64,000 bases of DNA from Verrucomicrobiia bacterium (GCA_026125285.1 JAHCLO010000024.1:1-64000), one strand, 5' to 3'; positions 33,170-42,663 are shown, numbered from the stretch's first letter. The notes: generated from the letters alone by a model not told the origin. Numbers and translations are program-made.

Positions 33170-34483
33170 TTACAGGATATTCGCCGCCAGTTCGGCCAGT
33201 TCCGAGCGCTCACCCTTTTGCAGTTCGATGTGCGCGGCCACCGCTTCGGTGCGAAAACGGCTCACGACGTAATTGAAGCCGTTGGAGGAACTATCCACGT
33301 ACGGGTTGTCAATCTGGTACGGATCGCCGGTGAACACGATCTTGGTGCCGTGACCCACGCGGGTGACGATCGTCTTGACTTCCAATGGTGTGAGGTTTTG
33401 TGCCTCGTCAATGATCATGAACTGGTTCGCGATGCTGCGTCCGCGAATGTAGCTCAAGGCCTCGACCACAATGCTGCCGGAACGCATTAGATCAGTGCTG
33501 CGCCGGTGGTCGTGGCCCATGTTCAGGTCGCTCAACATTTCCAGCGCGTCGTGAATGGGCTGCATCCACGGCGCGAGCTTTTCTTCGAGCGAACCGGGCA
33601 GAAAGCCCAGTTCCTTGCCCATGGATATGGTTGGGCGCGCCACGACGAGCCGGCGGAATTCGCGGTCGAGCACCGTGCGCTTCAGCCCCGCCGCCATGGC
33701 CATGAGGGTTTTTCCCGTGCCCGCCTTGCCCATGAGCGTGACCAGCTTGACGCGGTCATCGAGGAGCGCGTCGAAAGCGAAGTGTTGTTCGCGGTTCCGC
33801 GGCTTGATGCCCCACACGCCTTCGCGGCAGTCAATGATGGGCATGAGTTTGGTGCCGTTGGCATCCACCTTGGTGAGCGCGGTGCGCTTGGGAGTGGTTT
33901 CATCCGTGAGCGTACAGTATTCGTTGGGGAAGTACTGTTTGCCGCCGTTGAGTTCCATTTCGCCGTTGGCCCGGAAGGCGGCCAGGCGTTCCGGCGAGAC
34001 CGGCAGTTCGATCATTCCGGTGTACAGGTCCTTGATGAACACGCGGTCGTTCTCGTAATCCTCGGCGGACAATCCGAGTGCATCGGCCTTGATGCGCAGG
34101 TTGATGTCCTTGGTCACAAGGACGGTGTTCTGGCGCGGCTGGGCTTTTTGCACCGACCGCGCGAAGGCCAGGATGCGGCTGTCCACGGTATTGTCGGCCA
34201 GGAAGGTGTGACCGTTCCGCGCGGGGTCCTTCTTTTGAAAACCGATCTTGAGTTTGCCGCCGTTGGGCAGGCGCACCCCATCGCTCAAGCTGCCGCCTTC
34301 CCGGAAGGCGTCCAACATCCGCGACACGGTGCGCGCGTTCTGGCCCAGTTCCGTGGATTCGCGTTTGAAGCGGTCTATCTCTTCGATGACTTCAATGGGC
34401 ACGAGCACATTGTTGTCCGCGAAATTCAGAAGCGAATGGGGATCGTGGAGGAGGACGTTGGTATCGAGAATGTAATTCTTCAT
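33170..34483 (-). CDS. PIN domain - PhoH ATPase (PhoH2/YlaK-like)
   Basis: 437 residues from the ATG at 34483. The N-terminal PIN ribonuclease domain begins NYILDTNVLLHDP, with conserved acidic residues further on (EEIDRF, VDSRILAFA, VTKDINLRIKA). The PhoH ATPase has Walker A MGKAGTGKT near 242, VARPTISMGKELGFLPG and Walker B FMIIDEAQNLT. PhoH2-type proteins are RNA helicases with sequence-linked RNase activity. The longer ORF to 34975 adds non-coding sequence. Chromosomal housekeeping type. Confidence 0.92.
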   Translation of the reverse strand: MKNYILDTNVLLHDPHSLLNFADNNVLVPIEVIEEIDRFKRESTELGQNARTVSRMLDAFREGGSLSDGVRLPNGGKLKIGFQKKDPARNGHTFLADNTVDSRILAFARSVQKAQPRQNTVLVTKDINLRIKADALGLSAEDYENDRVFIKDLYTGMIELPVSPERLAAFRANGEMELNGGKQYFPNEYCTLTDETTPKRTALTKVDANGTKLMPIIDCREGVWGIKPRNREQHFAFDALLDDRVKLVTLMGKAGTGKTLMAMAAGLKRTVLDREFRRLVVARPTISMGKELGFLPGSLEEKLAPWMQPIHDALEMLSDLNMGHDHRRSTDLMRSGSIVVEALSYIRGRSIANQFMIIDEAQNLTPLEVKTIVTRVGHGTKIVFTGDPYQIDNPYVDSSSNGFNYVVSRFRTEAVAAHIELQKGERSELAELAANIL

Positions 34484-34632
34484 TGCGTGGACAATTCCAA
34501 ATGGAAGTCGCCGAGATGCGGAGTGGGCTGAAAGGGCAAAGTCATCATTAGCGGGGCCAAGCCGGCCACCATTGGCCGACGACGATTGTCCCGTTGATGG
34601 TGCGGCAACTGAACGGCCTCGCACTTCATGGC

Positions 34633-35292
34633 TTATGGTGACCGCTTGATCGTGGCCACGCGGCGGTGCCACTGCTGGATTTGCGGATGCACCGGCGGCA
34701 GGGAGTAGTGCCCGGTGTAAAGGAAATCGCCCAACATCCCATAGAGGTCGAAATCCACGAAACGCGGGCGGTCCCCCAGCAGGAACGGTTGGTGGGTCAG
34801 CATTTCCTCGAACGGCAACAGCGCCTGCTCCAGTTGCTGGAGCAGCGCCGCCTCCTGCGTCCGCCACTGATCCAGGCAACCGCGTCCGAACTTCCGTTCC
34901 TTGTGACGCAGAAAGAGCAACCGGTCGCGCGGCGGCATCAATTCGCGCCAGTGGATGTCCGTGAGCCTGAAGCAAGGTCCTTCAATGTCATTTTCAATGT
35001 AGCGCCATAGAATGGATTGCACGCCTTCCCATTCCGCCGGAAACAAGCCCAGCGAGAATTTGCTGTCCAGATACTTGGCGATGACCTGCGAATCGTCGCT
35101 GACCTCGAAGATTACAGATTTGCCATCTTTGAGCACGGGCACACCATAATAGCGTTGCTTGGTGAGTTTCCAGACCAGCGAACGGTCACCGTTGGGGATA
35201 TTGACGATTTTGAAGCGAACTCCGGCGAATTCCAGGATGCGGCGTTGGACGATACAAAACGGACTCCACGGAAACTGCACCAGTTCAATCAT
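34633..35292 (-). CDS. Glutathione S-transferase-like protein
   Basis: 219 residues. A thioredoxin-like N-terminal domain (IELVQFPWSPFCIVQRRILE, with SPFC in place of the active-site region, GVPVLKDG with the cis-proline, then DDSQVIAKYLD) is followed by an all-helical C-terminal domain including RPRFVDFDLYGML. This fits the GST superfamily. The native thiol substrate is unknown. Encoded alone, upstream of the PhoH-like gene on the same strand with a 149-bp gap. Confidence 0.82.
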   Translation of the reverse strand: MIELVQFPWSPFCIVQRRILEFAGVRFKIVNIPNGDRSLVWKLTKQRYYGVPVLKDGKSVIFEVSDDSQVIAKYLDSKFSLGLFPAEWEGVQSILWRYIENDIEGPCFRLTDIHWRELMPPRDRLLFLRHKERKFGRGCLDQWRTQEAALLQQLEQALLPFEEMLTHQPFLLGDRPRFVDFDLYGMLGDFLYTGHYSLPPVHPQIQQWHRRVATIKRSP

Positions 35293-35419
35293 GTCAGAAT
35301 TCCTAAATGTGCTTTCAATGGTGGGAATCTAGGACGGCCTTCTCGGGGTGACAAGCGGAAAGACCGCGCGGCTCAATACGCCGCTTTACACGTTTTCCGC
35401 GCGGGCTTAAAGTCGCCCC

Positions 35420-36094
35420 ATGGCTTCCGAATACGACGCAACCGAGTTTGTGGACACCGAATTTCAGGCGCACAAATCCCCTTATGCCTCAAGCCCGGCG
35501 GGCGCCGGTTTGTCCGCCCGCGCGCCTTCCCGCGAAGAAGTGGATTTGAAGGTCACGGAAGCGCAGCAGAAACTCGCGGAGTTGAAGCGGGCGCAGGAGG
35601 AATTGGAACGCGAACGGGCCGCGCTGGAGGAGGTGCGCCGCCGACAGGCGGAATTCCAAACGGGCCGGCAGGAGATGATCCACCACCTGACCCGCGGCCT
35701 CGGTCTGTTGGAGGAAGCGGAATTCACCGCCCGCCGCGACGCGGAACAAATGGCCAAAGCCATCGCCGACTTGCGCGACGCCCTCACCAAGGTGGAAGCC
35801 GTGCGTGAAGAAAACTGGAGCAAGGATAATTTCAACGTGGAACTGACGCGCGCGTTGACAACCATCGAGAACGCGCGGATGGAGTGGAACGGCGCCCGAC
35901 TGAAATTCCCGGTCCTCTCCGGTGAATCCAAGGACGTCGGGACCGCACCGAAAACGGACGCCGAGGTGGCGACACCGCTTGCCGGTCTGAGTTTTTCCGA
36001 ACTTTGCCGTTTGGGATTCGCGTTCACCTGGCCGCTGGCCTTCGCGGTCTTGCTCGCCGCGGGCGTGCTCATCGCCGTGTTGCTGACTCGCTGA
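35420..36094 (+). CDS. Coiled-coil protein with C-terminal membrane anchor
   Basis: 224 residues. A polar N-terminus precedes a coiled coil from about 38 to 85 (VTEAQQKLAELKRAQEELER), a helical middle, and a final hydrophobic helix (WPLAFAVLLAAGVLIAVLL) near the C-terminus. I recognise no family. The following gene also encodes a protein with a coiled-coil start and C-terminal membrane segment, so the two may act together at the inner membrane. Function unknown. Confidence 0.7.
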   Translation: MASEYDATEFVDTEFQAHKSPYASSPAGAGLSARAPSREEVDLKVTEAQQKLAELKRAQEELERERAALEEVRRRQAEFQTGRQEMIHHLTRGLGLLEEAEFTARRDAEQMAKAIADLRDALTKVEAVREENWSKDNFNVELTRALTTIENARMEWNGARLKFPVLSGESKDVGTAPKTDAEVATPLAGLSFSELCRLGFAFTWPLAFAVLLAAGVLIAVLLTR

Positions 36095-36166
36095 GGCGCG
36101 CTGGCGCTTGCCGGTTGAATCCCAACCTGGAGACGTCAGTTATTCGCGCAGGAGAAAGATTTGTTC

Positions 36167-36676
36167 ATGGCTTGGTTGAAAAAAAAACCTGATCCCATCT
36201 CGGATCGCACCCGGGCGCTCAACGCCCAGATTGCGTCGCTGGAATCGGAGATCAAACGGCTTGATGCGCAATTGCAATCCCACCCGGGTCAACCTCGCCC
36301 CCGCGTCGCTTCTGGCTCCAGTCGTGAGCCCGGGCCGCGCCCGCCCACCCACCCGCCCCGCGAACCCATCTTTGAAGAAGTGAACCAAACGCGGCTGAAG
36401 ACACATGCCGAACCCCCCAACCCACCGGCGCACTATAACGAACTCGGCGTGCGGAAATATGATTTCCCCGCGTTCCTGCAGCGCGTGCGAAATTTCTTCC
36501 GCGGCCCCACCACCAGCAACCCCAAACTGGTCAGTTATCTGGCCGCCGGCGGCGTCCAGGGCTTGCGTCCGCTGCGCAAAGAAAAACGGGTTGCACGCAA
36601 CCGGTTCATCGCCTTTAGCGTGGTGTTGTTCCTGGTGTTGCTCGGCATCTTCTGGTGGTTCGTGCGGCAACATTGA
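36167..36676 (+). CDS. Small tail-anchored protein with coiled-coil N-terminus
   Basis: About 169 residues from the ATG at 36167 (MAWLKKKPDP), preferred to the upstream TTG since an AGGAG precedes it (GCAGGAGAAAG). Residues 16-40 form a short coiled coil (NAQIASLESEIKRLDAQL), a proline-rich linker follows, and the C-terminus has one membrane helix (FIAFSVVLFLVLLGIFWWFV). No family recognised. Its layout resembles the preceding gene product. Confidence 0.7.
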   Translation: MAWLKKKPDPISDRTRALNAQIASLESEIKRLDAQLQSHPGQPRPRVASGSSREPGPRPPTHPPREPIFEEVNQTRLKTHAEPPNPPAHYNELGVRKYDFPAFLQRVRNFFRGPTTSNPKLVSYLAAGGVQGLRPLRKEKRVARNRFIAFSVVLFLVLLGIFWWFVRQH

Positions 36677-36745
36677 TGCGGGGCCATCCATGGACCACCG
36701 CCCTTCCATGTGCCGGCCAACTCTGACAAAAGGAATTGAAGCTCC

Positions 36746-37252
36746 ATGAAAACAATCCCCCGGTATCTTGAAGCTGCCATCGCCACCGCCGACGGCACAT
36801 TCATGGCGCTTTACTCCTCCAAAGGCCTGGTTGGTCTCAATTTCCCCGCTCGTCGTGGGACGACCAAGCCGGGCGCGGCTGGGGCCGTTCCCGAAGTGAT
36901 TCGCAAATGGCATTCGACCACCAGCGTGGCGCTCAAGCGCGCACTGACCGGGAAGTCGCCACGGGAATTACCGCCGTTGGATGTATCATCCGGCACCAAT
37001 TTTCAACAAGCGGTCTGGCGGGAATTGTGCCGCCTCAAAACCGGCGAGACGTGCAGCTACGGCGAACTTGCGCGCCGAATTGGCCGGCCCAATGCCGGGC
37101 GCGCGGTGGGAGGCGCGTGCGGAGCGAATCTGATTCCCGTGTTGATTCCCTGCCATCGCGTGTTGGCGGCGAATCAGAAGCCTGGCGGTTTCTCCGGCGG
37201 ATTGGATTGGAAACGCAAGCTCCTGGAACGCGAAGGGGTAGCGATACAATGA
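36746..37252 (+). CDS. ogt: Methylated-DNA-protein-cysteine S-methyltransferase
   Basis: 168 residues. The active-site motif IPCHRV (near residue 133) and the preceding helix-turn-helix (TCSYGELARRIGRPNAGRAVG) identify an Ogt/AGT suicide methyltransferase that removes methyl groups from O6-methylguanine. FQQAVWREL at about 90 is the usual start of the DNA-binding domain. The N-terminal domain is of the Ogt type, lacking the Ada zinc region. Stand-alone gene. Confidence 0.93.
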   Translation: MKTIPRYLEAAIATADGTFMALYSSKGLVGLNFPARRGTTKPGAAGAVPEVIRKWHSTTSVALKRALTGKSPRELPPLDVSSGTNFQQAVWRELCRLKTGETCSYGELARRIGRPNAGRAVGGACGANLIPVLIPCHRVLAANQKPGGFSGGLDWKRKLLEREGVAIQ

Positions 37253-37285
37253 ACTGGTGGGACCATCCGCCAAGAGTTCGCGCGG

Positions 37286-38671
37286 TTAGAGTCTGGTCGT
37301 CCCGGCCAGGCGTCTTTGTTTGCGCATGACCAGATACATCGAAATGCCGCCGCTCAACGCGAACATCACCATCAGCGGGTACCACGCGCTCCAGCCATAC
37401 TTGCCAAAGAACTTGCCGAACAGAAACAAGCTCAAGGCCGAGCCGTAGTACTGGAAGGAATCAATCACCCCCAGGGCGAACCCAGCCATCTTCTTGCCGC
37501 CGATGTCCATGGGCGCGGCGGAACCGACAATCGAATGGGTGGAGTTGACCGTCAGGGAAATCATCACCAGAAACATGCCGCCCAGGAAGACCCCCAGTGT
37601 GCCCGGCTTGATGAGGCCCGCAAACATCGCCACGGCGGCACAACTGATCACGGCCGCTTCAATGAAGTAAAGGCCCATCGCCACCGGCGAGCGCGAGCCT
37701 TTGAAGATCTTGTCCGAAATCACTCCCGAGCTAATCGAGCCGATGACGGCCATGAGGGTCATCAGGTTCATGGTGATGAGGACCGAAAGCGGCTTGGAAT
37801 TCATGTCAATGAGCAGGTGCTCCTTGAAGAACATCACGGCCATCTGATCGGAACTGTGTCGCACCGCCCCGGTGCTGGCGTAGGCCGCGGCGTAGAACCA
37901 GACCAACGGATGGCGAAAGATGGTCTTGAACGACTCCTTGATGCTGACGCGCGTGCCGGCACTGTTGTCAATTTCGTCCACGATCGCGCCAGGATAACCA
38001 GCCTGCGCCGGTTCTTCCTTCACGGCAAAGGCCATGAACACGGCCATGATCGCCGTGACAAACGGCGGCACGATGAACAGCAGCCGCCACTGGCCCGGCT
38101 CAACCACCCATGTGCCAATGCCCCACAGCGTGAGGGTGAAACCGGCCAGCAAGAACGGCGACAGCGTGTTGGCCGTGAACTGACCCAGTTGAATCATGAT
38201 GCCGAAAATGCCCGCGAACGTGCCGCGCTCCGTACGCTGAAACCAGGCGGCGTTGATTTTGACGAAGCCCGGCGCGCCCATGGATTGAAACCACCCATTG
38301 ATGAGAGCGATCAGCCCAAAAGTGGCGAAGGTGCCGACGAAGGAGGAAAACCCAAAAATGAAATTGCAGGCAATCGTCCCCGCCGCGCCAGCCAGCATGA
38401 TGTTTTTGCCGCCGGTGCGGTCGGAAATCAGCCCATTGACCAGTTGTCCGGTGCCGTAGGCGAGCGACCAGATCACCCAGAGATTGGCAAGGTCGGCGGC
38501 GTCGAATCCAAATTCCTTGGTCATGCCCGGCCCGGCGAACCGGAAGTTGTACCGGCACATGTAGTACGAGGCGTACATCAACCCCAACGCGCCCCAGTTC
38601 AAGCCGCGGCGCGCCCGGAAGCCGGGGGGATGATGGGCAATGAGAGAGGCCGGAGCGGCAGGTGAATTCAT
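37286..38671 (-). CDS. MFS transporter of the organophosphate:phosphate antiporter (GlpT/UhpT) family
   Basis: 461 residues with about 12 membrane helices. The YMCRYNFRFAGPGM segment near residue 40 and LISDRTGGKN in loop 2-3 resemble GlpT/UhpT-type transporters, which exchange sugar or glycerol phosphates for phosphate. The central loop (VKEEPAQAGYPGAIVDEID) and SIKESFKTIFRHPLVW also fit. The N-terminus is cytosolic. Substrate is not readable. Encoded alone. Confidence 0.85.
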   Translation of the reverse strand: MNSPAAPASLIAHHPPGFRARRGLNWGALGLMYASYYMCRYNFRFAGPGMTKEFGFDAADLANLWVIWSLAYGTGQLVNGLISDRTGGKNIMLAGAAGTIACNFIFGFSSFVGTFATFGLIALINGWFQSMGAPGFVKINAAWFQRTERGTFAGIFGIMIQLGQFTANTLSPFLLAGFTLTLWGIGTWVVEPGQWRLLFIVPPFVTAIMAVFMAFAVKEEPAQAGYPGAIVDEIDNSAGTRVSIKESFKTIFRHPLVWFYAAAYASTGAVRHSSDQMAVMFFKEHLLIDMNSKPLSVLITMNLMTLMAVIGSISSGVISDKIFKGSRSPVAMGLYFIEAAVISCAAVAMFAGLIKPGTLGVFLGGMFLVMISLTVNSTHSIVGSAAPMDIGGKKMAGFALGVIDSFQYYGSALSLFLFGKFFGKYGWSAWYPLMVMFALSGGISMYLVMRKQRRLAGTTRL

Positions 38672-39137
38672 GAATCGTGGGTCATCTCGTTCGGCGGACT
38701 CGCGCGCCAGCTAACCAGACCGGCCAGACGAGGTCAAAAGATTTTCCCCCATTGCCACGGGCGCATCTCACTTTCTTGCAGTGGGGAGCGCACACGCCTC
38801 GCGTGCGGCGGCGGACGCCTCGTCCGCCGCACCCGGGCGCGCCACCGCGCCAGTCGCGCACGCTCCCCAGCCGAAGTCGTTCACAACGCTTGCATGAGAC
38901 TGAGTTGCGCCCCAGCGTCACCTGGTGATCGTTAAACACAGGACCATTACTGCGACAAGGAAGTCTCGATTCATCCTGCGGGGCGCGGGTAGGGCGCGTC
39001 ACTCCGTGCGCGCCTTTGGGAAAGCGATTGGGAGGCTGCGGCGCGCACGGAGTGACGCGCCCTACCTTGTATCGGGATTTGTTTGTCACGGTACTTTCCC
39101 GGCACTTCAAGCGAAGTCCGGGTGCCGGAATTCCGAC
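38672..39137. other. Intergenic region with two REP-like hairpins
   Basis: Between the transporter gene and the prepilin-like gene no protein gene is supported. From 38778 to 38868 GC-rich mirrored segments (GGGGAGCG near the start, CGCTCCCC at the end, with GCGGCGGACG/CGTCCGCCGC between) form a hairpin cluster. A second, exact inverted repeat is listed separately at 38988-39066. Confidence 0.65.
38988..39066. repeat. Extragenic 27-bp perfect inverted repeat
   Basis: Arms 38988-39014 and 39040-39066 are exact inverse complements (GGTAGGGCGCGTCACTCC and on), with a 25-bp spacer. I recall such GCGCGTCACTCCGTGCGC elements as scattered in Pedosphaera-like genomes, where they are mistranslated into spurious proteins; copy number here cannot be checked. 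Confidence 0.85.
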
Positions 39138-39803
39138 TCAAGGCAGAGCAAGCCGTGTGGCAGCGAGCCCCTGGCGTCGGAAATACTCCGGCAATTTCTC
39201 CTTCACCACTTCGGCGTGCCCGTCGGTAAAGGACAGAACTCCGAGCGGCGTTTTCGCACTTTTCCCATGCAGTTCGCGGGTCCAACTCACGGGAGCGTTC
39301 GACTGGATCACTTGGAGACCGGGTGTCAGCGGCTGTTTGTTCACCTGCAAATGACGATCGCCGTGCAGGATGGTTTGACCGTTGTTCGTCGCCGCGTTGA
39401 GATGGACGAAGTAACTGACGTTGCTGTCCGCAAGATCGGCGTAGCTGTCGGCGGCGGTTCTGGCGATGTCAGTGGGACAAATCAGAGACTCCAATTTCAG
39501 GTTGTAGTTCGAGAGTAACTGAAAATATGGCGACACCACCCTGCGTGCGGAGAATTCCATCGGCATCTCCTGCTCGAACTTGGCCCGCCAGGGGAAAGAA
39601 TCGTGGTGATCGGCTGCCCACATCATTTCGGCCAGGACGATCTGCCTTTGGTTGTTTACGCAGGGAGCGATGGTTGAAGTGGAGCTTCTGCGATCAGTTG
39701 CTGGCAGGACCATCAGGATCAGCACCACGATAATTGCAGCCACAACCAGAACCTCCACCAGCGTGAATGCGCTGCTCGCAGAATTTGTCCGGTGTGCGCC
39801 CAT
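39138..39803 (-). CDS. Prepilin-like protein with type IV pilin N-terminus and DG-type C-terminus
   Basis: 221 residues. SSAFTLVEVLVVAAIIVVLI near the N-terminus is a class III prepilin-like methylation and hydrophobic stretch (AFTLVEVLV). The C-terminal GVLSFTDGHAEVV matches the H-X9-DG type of PVC prepilin-like proteins (DUF1559 relatives). These pseudopilins are abundant in planctomycetes and verrucomicrobia, with unproven roles in secretion or surface structures. Encoded alone on the minus strand. Confidence 0.85.
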   Translation of the reverse strand: MGAHRTNSASSAFTLVEVLVVAAIIVVLILMVLPATDRRSSTSTIAPCVNNQRQIVLAEMMWAADHHDSFPWRAKFEQEMPMEFSARRVVSPYFQLLSNYNLKLESLICPTDIARTAADSYADLADSNVSYFVHLNAATNNGQTILHGDRHLQVNKQPLTPGLQVIQSNAPVSWTRELHGKSAKTPLGVLSFTDGHAEVVKEKLPEYFRRQGLAATRLALP

Positions 39804-40132
39804 AATTCGAGGTCAAGGTAACTCGCACCGCCTTGTCGCTCAACCTGCGGTTTCTGCGGTTTCTCCGTTGCCAAACCAATGACGCCGCCCCGGCACCGTC
39901 CCCGAAGCGGCTGCGTCGAAGACCATCCGCGGCCGCGTGAGGAAAAGAAACCCACCCGAAGCTGCCGCGCGTCGCGGCAATGGTGAACATCCTGCGGCTG
40001 GCACACCTCACAAGAACTACAAGATTCGCGCTGGTTTTATCGCTTGCTTAAACTCCCGGCCCGCGCTACGCATGGCGCCCGTCAATCAGTTCAACCAGAC
40101 CACGATAAACCAGCACAACGGAGAATCCTGCC
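39804..40132. other. Intergenic region between divergent genes
   Basis: 329 bases lie between the prepilin-like gene and the first GYF_2 gene, which diverge. I see no gene, repeat or clear promoter motif in it. Confidence 0.5.
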
Positions 40133-40993
40133 ATGTATAAAATCATTGGTGCCGATGGCCGGGAATACGGACCGGTTTCCGCGGAGCAACTCCGCGAATG
40201 GCTCAACCAAGGCCGTGTCAACGCGCAGACCCAGATTCAACCTGAAGGCACGGGCAACTGGCAGGCGTTGGGTGCGCTGCCTGAATTCGCGGGGGAATTG
40301 ACCACACACTCCGCCGCGCCACCGCCCGCGCCGGGCGGCCCGGTCAAGGCAAAGACAAGCGGCATGGCGATTGCCTCGCTCGTGCTGGGGATTCTCGGCC
40401 TGGTCAGTTGCGGCGCCACGGCGCTCATCGGGTTGGTGCTCGGCATCGTGGCCATGGTCAAGATCAAGAACAGCGAAGGCCGGCTCTCGGGCAACGGCCT
40501 GGCGATCGCGGGGACAGTGGTTTCGGGTGTGTTCCTGCTGCTGATCCCGATCCAGGCCGCCATGTTGCTGCCCGCGCTGGCCAAAGCCAAGGAACGCGCG
40601 CAAACCATCAATTGCGTCAATCACGTCAAACAACTCGCCCTGGCGGTACGCATCTACGCCTCCGACAATGAGGACCGCTTTCCTTCGGCTGACAATTGGT
40701 GCGATGCCATCCGATCTGAAGCCGGTACGGACAAGGTTTTCCAGTGTCCGAGTGATCCCAACTTGCGCTGCGCGTTCGCCTACAACCGCAAGCTGGACGG
40801 CTTGTCCGAGGACGAGATCCATCCCCAGACGGTGCTGTTCTTCGAGAGCGACGCGGGCTGGAACGCGGCGGGCGGGCCGGAACTATTCTCGCCGCACCAA
40901 CATTCCCGGACCTCGGTCATCGTGGGTTTTGCCGACGGCTCGGTGCAGCAGTTGTCGCGCGCCAAGTTTGAGTCGTTGCGATGGGATCCTTGA
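40133..40993 (+). CDS. GYF_2 / DUF4190 membrane protein with H-X9-DG pilin-like end
   Basis: 286 residues. An N-terminal GYF_2 domain (YKIIGADGREYGPVSAEQL, about 1-55), a linker, two membrane helices of DUF4190 type (MAIASLVLGILGLV; LAIAGTVVSGVFLLLI), then a pseudopilin-like C-terminal domain (KAKERAQTINCVNHVKQL, CPSDP, final IVGFADGSVQQL). The combination is a PVC hallmark. It probably sits in the inner membrane with the GYF domain in the cytosol. The next gene encodes a similar GYF_2 protein, implying duplication. Function unknown. Confidence 0.82.
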   Translation: MYKIIGADGREYGPVSAEQLREWLNQGRVNAQTQIQPEGTGNWQALGALPEFAGELTTHSAAPPPAPGGPVKAKTSGMAIASLVLGILGLVSCGATALIGLVLGIVAMVKIKNSEGRLSGNGLAIAGTVVSGVFLLLIPIQAAMLLPALAKAKERAQTINCVNHVKQLALAVRIYASDNEDRFPSADNWCDAIRSEAGTDKVFQCPSDPNLRCAFAYNRKLDGLSEDEIHPQTVLFFESDAGWNAAGGPELFSPHQHSRTSVIVGFADGSVQQLSRAKFESLRWDP

Positions 40994-41042
40994 CTATTTC
41001 TCCTAAATCCATCATTGCATCACCAATTCTGAAAGGCACGCC

Positions 41043-41654
41043 ATGTATAAAATTATCGGAGCAGACGGCAAAGAATACGGCCCCATCACGGCGGAACAGT
41101 TGAAGCAATGGTTCACCGAGGGCCGCGTCAACGCGCAAACCCAGGTGCTGGCCGAGGGCAGCACGGATTGGAGACCGCTTGGGGAGTTCCCCGAACTTGC
41201 GGCCACGGTCGCCGCCGCCCCGGCAGCGGCGCCGACGCACACCGCTCAATCCGTCGGCAGCACGGATACTGGTAATCAGGCGAAAGGACCGGCAATTTTT
41301 CTGCTGGTGCTTGCGATTCTGGATGTTCTTGCCTCAAGCGCTGGAATCGGTCTTATGACTCTGGGTCATACTCCAATGGCGTTTCCTGGAATGTCATCCG
41401 AGAGCGCGGAGCTTCAAGAAAAGATAGGATTCATGTTCAGCCTGCCCACTTACATCCTTGGTGTCATATTGGCTGTTCTACGCCTGATCGGTTCGATCAA
41501 GATGATGAATCTGCAGTCGTATGGTTTGGCGATGACCGCCGCAATCCTAACCCTCATTCCATGCGGAGCGTGTTGTTGCTTCTTGAACATCGGTGCGGGC
41601 ATCTGGGCGCTGGTTGTCCTCGCCAAGCCGGAAGTAAAAAGTTCCTTCCACTGA
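41043..41654 (+). CDS. GYF_2-domain membrane protein
   Basis: 203 residues. The first 55 are almost the same as the preceding protein's GYF_2 domain (YKIIGADGKEYGPITAEQL), then four hydrophobic helices follow (FLLVLAILDVLASSAGIGLM; LPTYILGVILAVLRLIG; AMTAAILTLIPCGACCCFLN). No pilin-like end. GYF_2 domains are thought to bind proline-rich partners. Probably a paralogue sharing the first domain through duplication. Function unknown. Confidence 0.8.
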   Translation: MYKIIGADGKEYGPITAEQLKQWFTEGRVNAQTQVLAEGSTDWRPLGEFPELAATVAAAPAAAPTHTAQSVGSTDTGNQAKGPAIFLLVLAILDVLASSAGIGLMTLGHTPMAFPGMSSESAELQEKIGFMFSLPTYILGVILAVLRLIGSIKMMNLQSYGLAMTAAILTLIPCGACCCFLNIGAGIWALVVLAKPEVKSSFH

Positions 41655-41675
41655 AACTGAAGTCTCTGTCGGCCC

Positions 41676-42134
41676 ATGAATGGCGTTTCGCACGAAGCCG
41701 AGTTCAACGAAGGCGGCGTTCCTCCGCGGGTGACGGTGCCGCGCCGCTGGAGTTGGCGTGCGGCGGCGCTGGTGGCGCTCGCCATTGCGGCGGGCGGCGC
41801 GATTCTGCTTTTCTTCAATCCCAGCCAGTACGGCTTCTATCCGGTCTGCCATTTTTACCTGACCACCGGCCTGACCTGCACCGGTTGCGGTTCGCTGCGG
41901 GCGATGCATCAGTTGTTGAACGGCCACTTTGCCGAGGCATTCCGGCTCAACGCGCTGTTTGTCCTCACTCTGGCCGTTGGCGGGTGGGTGGCGGCGCGCT
42001 TCGCCTGGGCGTTCCTCCGCCGCCAACCGGCCAAATTTACTGTACGGACGTCGTGGTGCTGGCTGTTCCTCGCGGTGGCATTGGTTTTTACCGTGGTGCG
42101 CAACCTGCCGGCTTTCGCCTGGCTCGCGCCGTGA
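41676..42134 (+). CDS. DUF2752 membrane protein
   Basis: 152 residues with three membrane helices. FYPVCHFYLTTGLTCTGCGS followed by LRAMHQLLNGHF at about 53-84 is the DUF2752 signature, including conserved cysteines (PVC-H and CTGCG). Its function is unknown; members are small integral membrane proteins of many bacteria. It follows the GYF_2 gene by 21 bp on the same strand and may be cotranscribed. Confidence 0.85.
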   Translation: MNGVSHEAEFNEGGVPPRVTVPRRWSWRAAALVALAIAAGGAILLFFNPSQYGFYPVCHFYLTTGLTCTGCGSLRAMHQLLNGHFAEAFRLNALFVLTLAVGGWVAARFAWAFLRRQPAKFTVRTSWCWLFLAVALVFTVVRNLPAFAWLAP

Positions 42135-42151
42135 AGAGCTTGTGCGAGAAA

Positions 42152-42227
42152 GTAGCCGCCGACGTGAAGAGGCGGATTGGCTCAAAAATCCAACGGAAAC
42201 ATTCCGCCTCCTTACGTCGTCGGCTAC
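42152..42227. repeat. Extragenic inverted repeat between small membrane-protein genes
   Basis: Left arm 42152-42176 (GTAGCCGCCGACGTGAAG on) pairs with 42203-42227 (CTTACGTCGTCGGCTAC at its end) with four mismatches over 25 bp and a 26-bp loop. It resembles the other REP-like hairpins of this region in size and GC content. Confidence 0.75.
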
Positions 42228-42258
42228 GTGGTCGGGGTGGCCGTGACAGGGTGGGTGC

Positions 42259-42663
42259 ATGAAACTCACCCTGGCACTCGGCCCGCGGCATGGTCTGAGC
42301 CGGCAAACCGCGCTGGGTTGCGTGGCTACGAACGTGGCATTTCCGGGCTTCGGCTCGCTCATGGCCGGACATCCGGTGGGCTACGCGCAGGCGGTGGTGA
42401 CGCTGGCCGGATTCGCAATGACGCTGGGCTTCGGCCTGGTCTTCGTAGTCTGGTGTCTCCTTAATTGGTCCGTGCTCTACGGACCGGACGCCGATCCCGT
42501 GGATACGTTGCTGCAACTCTGGGTGCGGTTGCGGTGGGCGCTGGTGGGCATGGGCTTGTTTGGCATCTCATGGCTGTGGGCCTGGTTCACCAACGCGGCA
42601 ATCCTGCGCGAATCCCGCAAGGCCGAAGAAGCCGCGAAGCCGCTGCCAAGCCGCCCAAGTTGA
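42259..42663 (+). CDS. Small membrane protein
   Basis: 134 residues with three hydrophobic segments: VAFPGFGSLMAGHPVGYAQA with VVTLAGFAMTLGFGLVFVVW and later LVGMGLFGISWLWAWF. The PGFGSLMAG start recalls proteins annotated as small integral membrane proteins beside DUF2752 genes. I cannot name a family with confidence. The ATG at 42259 was chosen as the first in frame after the hairpin repeat. Confidence 0.65.
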   Translation: MKLTLALGPRHGLSRQTALGCVATNVAFPGFGSLMAGHPVGYAQAVVTLAGFAMTLGFGLVFVVWCLLNWSVLYGPDADPVDTLLQLWVRLRWALVGMGLFGISWLWAWFTNAAILRESRKAEEAAKPLPSRPS